In this document: piece by piece, positions 59,640 through 64,000 of the stretch
How the letters are laid out: each line of letters opens with the position of its first letter
How positions within the stretch are numbered: the first letter of the stretch is position 1
DNA from: Mytilus trossulus
Taxonomy: Eukaryota > Mollusca > Bivalvia > Mytilida > Mytilidae
Direction: 5' to 3'
NCBI RefSeq assembly: GCF_036588685.1
Contig: NC_086374.1
Span: forward strand, 69,934,457-69,998,456
DNA length: 64,000 bases
Translations under genes and position numbers: made by a program
Notes under the pieces: generated by a model
Told to the model about the DNA's origin: nothing
The model's input: only the letters and a program-made list of their open reading frames with translations
Database searches by the model: none

Positions 59640-59975
59640 TTGGTTAGAGGTATATGGGGAGGGTGGAGATCTCACAAACATGTTTAACCCCGCCGTATTT
59701 TTGTGCCTGTCCCAAGTCAGGAGCCTCTGGCCTTTGTTAGTCTATTATTATTTTAATTTAAGTTTCTTGTGTACAATTTGGAAATTAGTATGGCGTTCAT
59801 TATCACTGAACTAGTATATATTTGTTTAGGGGCCAGCTGAAGGACGCCTCCGGGTGCAGGAATTATTCGCTACATTGAAGACCTGTTGTGACCTTCTGCT
59901 GTTGTTTTTTTATTTGGTCGGGTTGTTGTCTCTTTGACACATTCCCCATTTCCATTCTCAATTTTATTTGTCACA
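59640..59975 (+). repeat. Dispersed mussel repeat R6 (fuller copy)
   Basis: AACCCCGCCGTATTTTTGTG, GTCCCAAGTCAGGAGCCTCT, GGGGCCAGCTGAAGGACGCC and the same CACATTCCCCATTTCCATTC end. It shares the GTCCCAAGTCAGGAGCCT module with R1. Confidence 0.7.
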
Positions 59976-60194
59976 TATAAATTGGTCAATATCTACCAGA
60001 CGTGACCGAATTTCACTGAGTACACATGTACGAATATTAAAAAAAAACAGTTAGAAAGATATAACAAAATATGTAGTCGAAATGAGAACCAAATACATTA
60101 AACTGACTACGACATAATACCAAAGTCTATATTTCAATAAAATGAAGTACGACATAATATAAATCTTTAATTCAATAATTTATTTTTGTGTATG

Positions 60195-60800
60195 TAACGT
60201 GTCTTCTGATTGGTTGATAATTGTAATGTGACTGTGGCAATGTCTTCATGATTTACTCAAAAAAGGAATTTAGAAATTAATTACACCTTATGATCCCTTA
60301 TGTAAGAATCCTGGGTTTTGATTGGTTGATAGCCGTTGTTTTTTTCACCAATTCACTGTCATCAAACGAATACCGTTCATATTTTAACGCCGCCGGGGTA
60401 TTTGCCAAAAGGATTTGCCTTTTTGACCCTCTGTGCCGTGGTATTTGCCAAAAAATACTCTATCCGTCTGGACGGTTGATCATCAATGCGTTTTAGAACA
60501 TTAACATTCGGTGTAATTAAACAGATATATCATGTTCTTGAGGGGTATTTGCGAAAAATACCAGTCTTGAGAATGAATTTCCCTCGCCTTACGGCTCGTG
60601 AAATTCAACATTCTCTCGACTGGTATTTTTCGCAAATACCCCTCCTTAACATGATATATCTGTTTAAAATTATAAAGAATAACTGTACTATTTTGTCTCC
60701 ATTCGATATAACTTTTTAAAAAAAATGTGTTTGCACACTTTATATAAACACACTACGACTCGTTGCGAGGTTTGTTCAGTGTGCACCACATTTTTGTTTA
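60195..60800. repeat. Cluster of hairpin-forming repeats
   Basis: 60514-60672 is a strong palindrome: AGATATATCATGTTCTTGAG and GGGTATTTGCGAAAAATACC are inverted on the other side of a CTCGCCTTACGGCTCG axis. 60720-60795 folds through TGTGTTTGCACAC and GTGTGCACCACA around ACGACTCGTTGCGAGG. 60380-60460 repeats GGGGTATTTGCCAAAA and GTGGTATTTGCCAAAA. The unit is preceded by TCTGATTGGTTGATAATTG, a wording also found next to the 36-kb palindrome. The two plus-strand frames here are artefacts. Confidence 0.7.
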
Positions 60801-61585
60801 TTTTATTTCTTCTTAGACAGAAAAAATATTACAGTCATTCCTTAGATTAAATTAACTACGACATAGTTACTAGTATTACCAATGTTATTTCAACTGATCG
60901 GGCGGAGCTAGGTTTTAATTTGCATAAGGACAGTCTATTTGAAGATGTGTGTGATAAGGATGATTGCCGTTATAATTATTACTGATTTCAAATCACCTAT
61001 CAGTGTCATGAAAGGAATTTACAAAAGAATTACTGTACACTTCATTGATGAGTTTATCCTAATTCACCTATCTATAGATGGACTGGTTTATTGTGAGCGA
61101 ACCGGTTAAACTCCGCCCAGTCAAGTGAAATAAATTGAGTATCAACCTATATCTTAATGAAATTACTTACGACCTTATATCAATTTATATTTCAATGAAA
61201 CTACTAACGACATAGAATCAATTAATCTATTATATTTCAATGACATATTGAATACCCGTAATACCAATCTAAATGTCCAGTCTATTATATTGGATAGATA
61301 AACGTGGTAGGATGTTCCAAAGGAATGAAAACTTAAATAAAATAGATAGCTATTCAAAATGATACCAGTAGTTAAAAGAAAAAATAAAAATAAAAATGGA
61401 ACTCTTGATTATAATAAACTGGTCAAGTTCGTTTATTTGAATGGTTACATCAAAAACAATGATATGGCCTTATAACTTCAAAACATGTCAATTTACGTGT
61501 CTAGATAGACAAGCATTTCTGCTTTTTTTCTACGACTTATATATCAAAAAAATATGCTAATGGAACATGCAACATGTGGATCAAT
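60800..61585. other. AT-rich intergenic DNA
   Basis: Contains loosely repeated phrases such as TACGACATA and TATATTTCAATGA; no gene. Confidence 0.35.
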
Positions 61586-61589
61586 GACA

Positions 61590-61735
61590 CACGCGATGTA
61601 TATAAAAAGAAGATGTGGTATGATTGCCAATGAGACAACTATCAACAAGAGACCAAAAATGACACATACATTAACAACTATAGGTTACAGTACGATCTTC
61701 AACAATGAGCAAAGCTCATACCGCATGTATGTTCA
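61590..61735 (-). repeat. Dispersed mussel repeat R1 (3' part, inverted)
   Basis: The plus strand reads AGAAGATGTGGTATGATTGC, CAATGAGACAACTATCAACA and CTTCAACAATGAGCAAAGCT, the inverse of the 3' half of R1. Confidence 0.75.
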
Positions 61736-61739
61736 GTTT

Positions 61740-63239
61740 TCATATTGTTAACTTTCCATTCTTTAGAAAAACATATAATCTGTCCATTATAATAAGACCG
61801 ATGGCGTAAACAGACCACAGTTGATTCAATGTGTCAAGGAATATTTCCGTTATTGCGATCTTACCTTATGTATAAGTAATGAAACTCTCACAAAAAACAA
61901 TTATCGAGTGAATAGGCCGAAAATTAATACAACGTATTTTTGTCTACGAAAAGGAGAGAGAATACAGAAAATTCGTCTATTAAAAGGCATGCATTTTATT
62001 AGATGAAAAAAAATAATCAAACGTCTGAAATATATCATATTTACTATCTGAATTTATTTTTGTACGTGTTATTTTATATGAACGATAGAAGATGCTTACT
62101 CTAACATTTCAAACCACATACTGTAAATAAATTTCACACAGTAATACAACATACAATTGTTAAAAAAACACCATTTCCCCTAAAGGTCTTATCTAGGATA
62201 TTATTAGGCATATCAATTTAGCCAAATCCATAAAGAAAAAGAAATATCTATAGCATTAAAGGTATATGTAACCACATTGCAATAACATGTTTATGCTAAA
62301 TATAAAAAGTAATTTACAGAAAATTTAAAAGATTTATTACTTCAAATAATATATTCCTCCCTTTTCACCGTGAAGCATAATGAACGTTTAAGATTCAATC
62401 CGCCGACGGACGAACGATCAACAATACACAATGATCACAATACAAGTACCCTTCTTATATAATTTCACTGATATATCAACAAATAAAAAAATCCAAACGT
62501 GAAATGAAAAAAATATGTATATATATAAATCTCTGGACGCTGAACTGTCATTCAACTAGAAATAAATACATTTGTAAATAAGCTAATTTATGTTTAAAAA
62601 TTTACGTCACTAGTTCAACGTAAGTCGGTCATTGACAGTTTATATATTTACTTCGGTAATGTGTTGGTAGACTAGTCATGGATGAAAATCTTTGTTTTAG
62701 TTCAATACATCTTATTGCATGATTGAAAAAAGATAAGTTTAAAGTTCGTATGCAACTTAGTAAGTTATTTTATCAACTGAATTAGTTACACATGCTCAAT
62801 TTTCAATGTACTTTAATGCTGGCAAAGTCATCCAGATGTATGTCATTTACAAAAAAAATCATTTGTAGCATATTGATGTGATATTTGAATACCAGAACTG
62901 ATATGGATTTGAACCAACAACATCGAAAGCTATTTCTGATACTCATGTGCCTTTGTAGCTTCCTGAAATTGTTGTATTCATCAAGTAAGTTGTTCTGTAT
63001 TTTTTTCAAATTTTATTTTGGAAGTACCTAAAATAACAGTTTTCAATTTTGATAACTAAGGATCGTTTTTTATCATTTATTGAATATAATCGGATTGATA
63101 ATTAAACGAAAAACATGTTTGTTCATACGCTTGCATTAACGAAGGAACAACAAACCTTTTGCGAACAAATCGTTAATTACCACTGTTAGTTAACTTAAAT
63201 AAACAATTCAAACTTGGAAGGAGATTAGAGCCAATTAAT
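61740..63239. other. AT-rich intergenic DNA
   Basis: Only short chance frames of 60-70 codons; no repeat or gene could be supported. Confidence 0.4.
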
Positions 63240-63305
63240 CCATTGGTTGGTGTTTGCTGAACTTCCAGTGGCAAATATATCATGTATATTTAAGATTGAG
63301 GCAAG
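63240..63305 (+). repeat. Short dispersed repeat R5 (copy)
   Basis: TTGGTTGGTGTTTGCTGAAC then TTCCAGTGGCAAATATATCA; compare 29222-29290. Confidence 0.55.
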
Positions 63306-63770
63306 TTAATTATAATTTAATTCCAATATGGTAGGTTTTGCAAAGTTGATTGACCAGGAAAGGGTGGGAACTTTATAATATCATTAGAGGGGAGCAGATT
63401 TAAAGCGGACATAGCTTCCTGGCTATTAATTACTCGCAGACAAACGGATGTCCCTTCTTTATATGCATGGGAAATTTAGGTACAGTCGTTTTAGAGACGA
63501 CCAGGCGACCATATTTAAATACCTCTAGTCACGCCTTGAGATATTGGAAACCCGGTAGTGTCAAATGAAAAACATTAATTGAACAACGTTTAATTTATGA
63601 AATAAAATACCTTTACCAAATCTATTTAAAATGTGTTTTATTGTTGTTCATTAAAACAACTGTAAAGTCATCGAAGAGACAGGATTATCCTTTATTATGC
63701 CAGTTGCACATCTCGTTACGTACGACTCATCAATGACGCTCGTTTCAATCCATGGAAGGCCAAATCATTT

Positions 63771-63962
63771 AAGGAGGTAGACCTGGGTAAAGGGAAATAA
63801 CACTTAAAATCATCAGTCCGTTTGTGTCAACCATTTTCATTAATATATTCTAAGCTTCAATCTGTTTCAGGTAAATGCTTAAAATACGTTGATGAAACTT
63901 GACTTTTACAAACACATTACTGATGTAAAGAGTTATCTCCCTGAACCAAGGTATACCACCTT
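63771..63962. repeat. MITE-like element with AAGG(A/T)GGTA ends (copy 3)
   Basis: Starts AAGGAGGTA and ends TACCACCTT, with GAGTTATCTCCCTGAACC inside the right end as in copy 2. 192 bp, non-coding. Confidence 0.6.
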
Positions 63963-64000
63963 AAGCAGTTGTAAATTGAAACTTAAATATCCAAAAAGGT

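Overview
This window looks like nuclear DNA of a marine bivalve, most likely a mussel of the genus Mytilus. The sequence is AT-rich, genes are sparse and split by GT-AG introns, and several dispersed repeats match ones I recognise from mussel genomes. Examples are the module around TAGCTGACTATGCGG, the module around GAAATGCGCGTCTGGCG and the module around CACATTCCCCATTTCCATTC. The species call rests on that recognition alone; no search was run.

Three host genes can be supported, all on the minus strand. Two are tandem paralogues encoding four-helix membrane proteins of the claudin/PMP22 type. Gene B has exons at 15797-16049, 8113-8247 and 6486-6661 (187 residues). Gene A has exons at 20617-20872, 20171-20305 and 18641-18804 (184 residues). 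Both have phase-1 introns at matching positions, a middle exon of exactly 135 bp, and a conserved TATA-containing promoter block 113-114 bp upstream of the ATG. The third gene (23364-25409) encodes a 681-residue Mab-21/cGAS-like nucleotidyltransferase with a C-terminal TPR-like tail, a family known to be expanded in molluscs and linked to innate immunity. A possible signal-peptide exon lies at 34137-34242.

Mobile DNA dominates the rest. Intron 1 of gene B holds a nested pair of terminal-inverted-repeat elements: an outer one at 8954-14973 and a shorter relative at 9262-11548 inserted into it. Their ends are packed with 18-bp near-palindromes. A third element with similar TACGG ends and its own palindromic satellite lies at 30988-32397. 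The largest structure is a foldback element at 39085-58160 (19,076 bp), bounded by a perfect 9-bp direct repeat TTGTTCAGG. Its two arms are inverted copies of a unique ~365-bp end followed by about 32 and 38 copies of a ~178-bp tandem unit. Its 5.7-kb core holds two decayed Tc1-like transposases, two Tc1-type ends and an unidentified decayed coding stretch.

The remaining DNA contains small inverted-repeat elements, hairpin palindromes, two minisatellites of about 61 bp, a reverse-transcriptase relic, a tRNA-like SINE head and long AT-rich intergenic stretches. The most unusual objects are the foldback element with higher-order-repeat arms and the group of palindromic-satellite elements. I could not assign either to a named superfamily with confidence.
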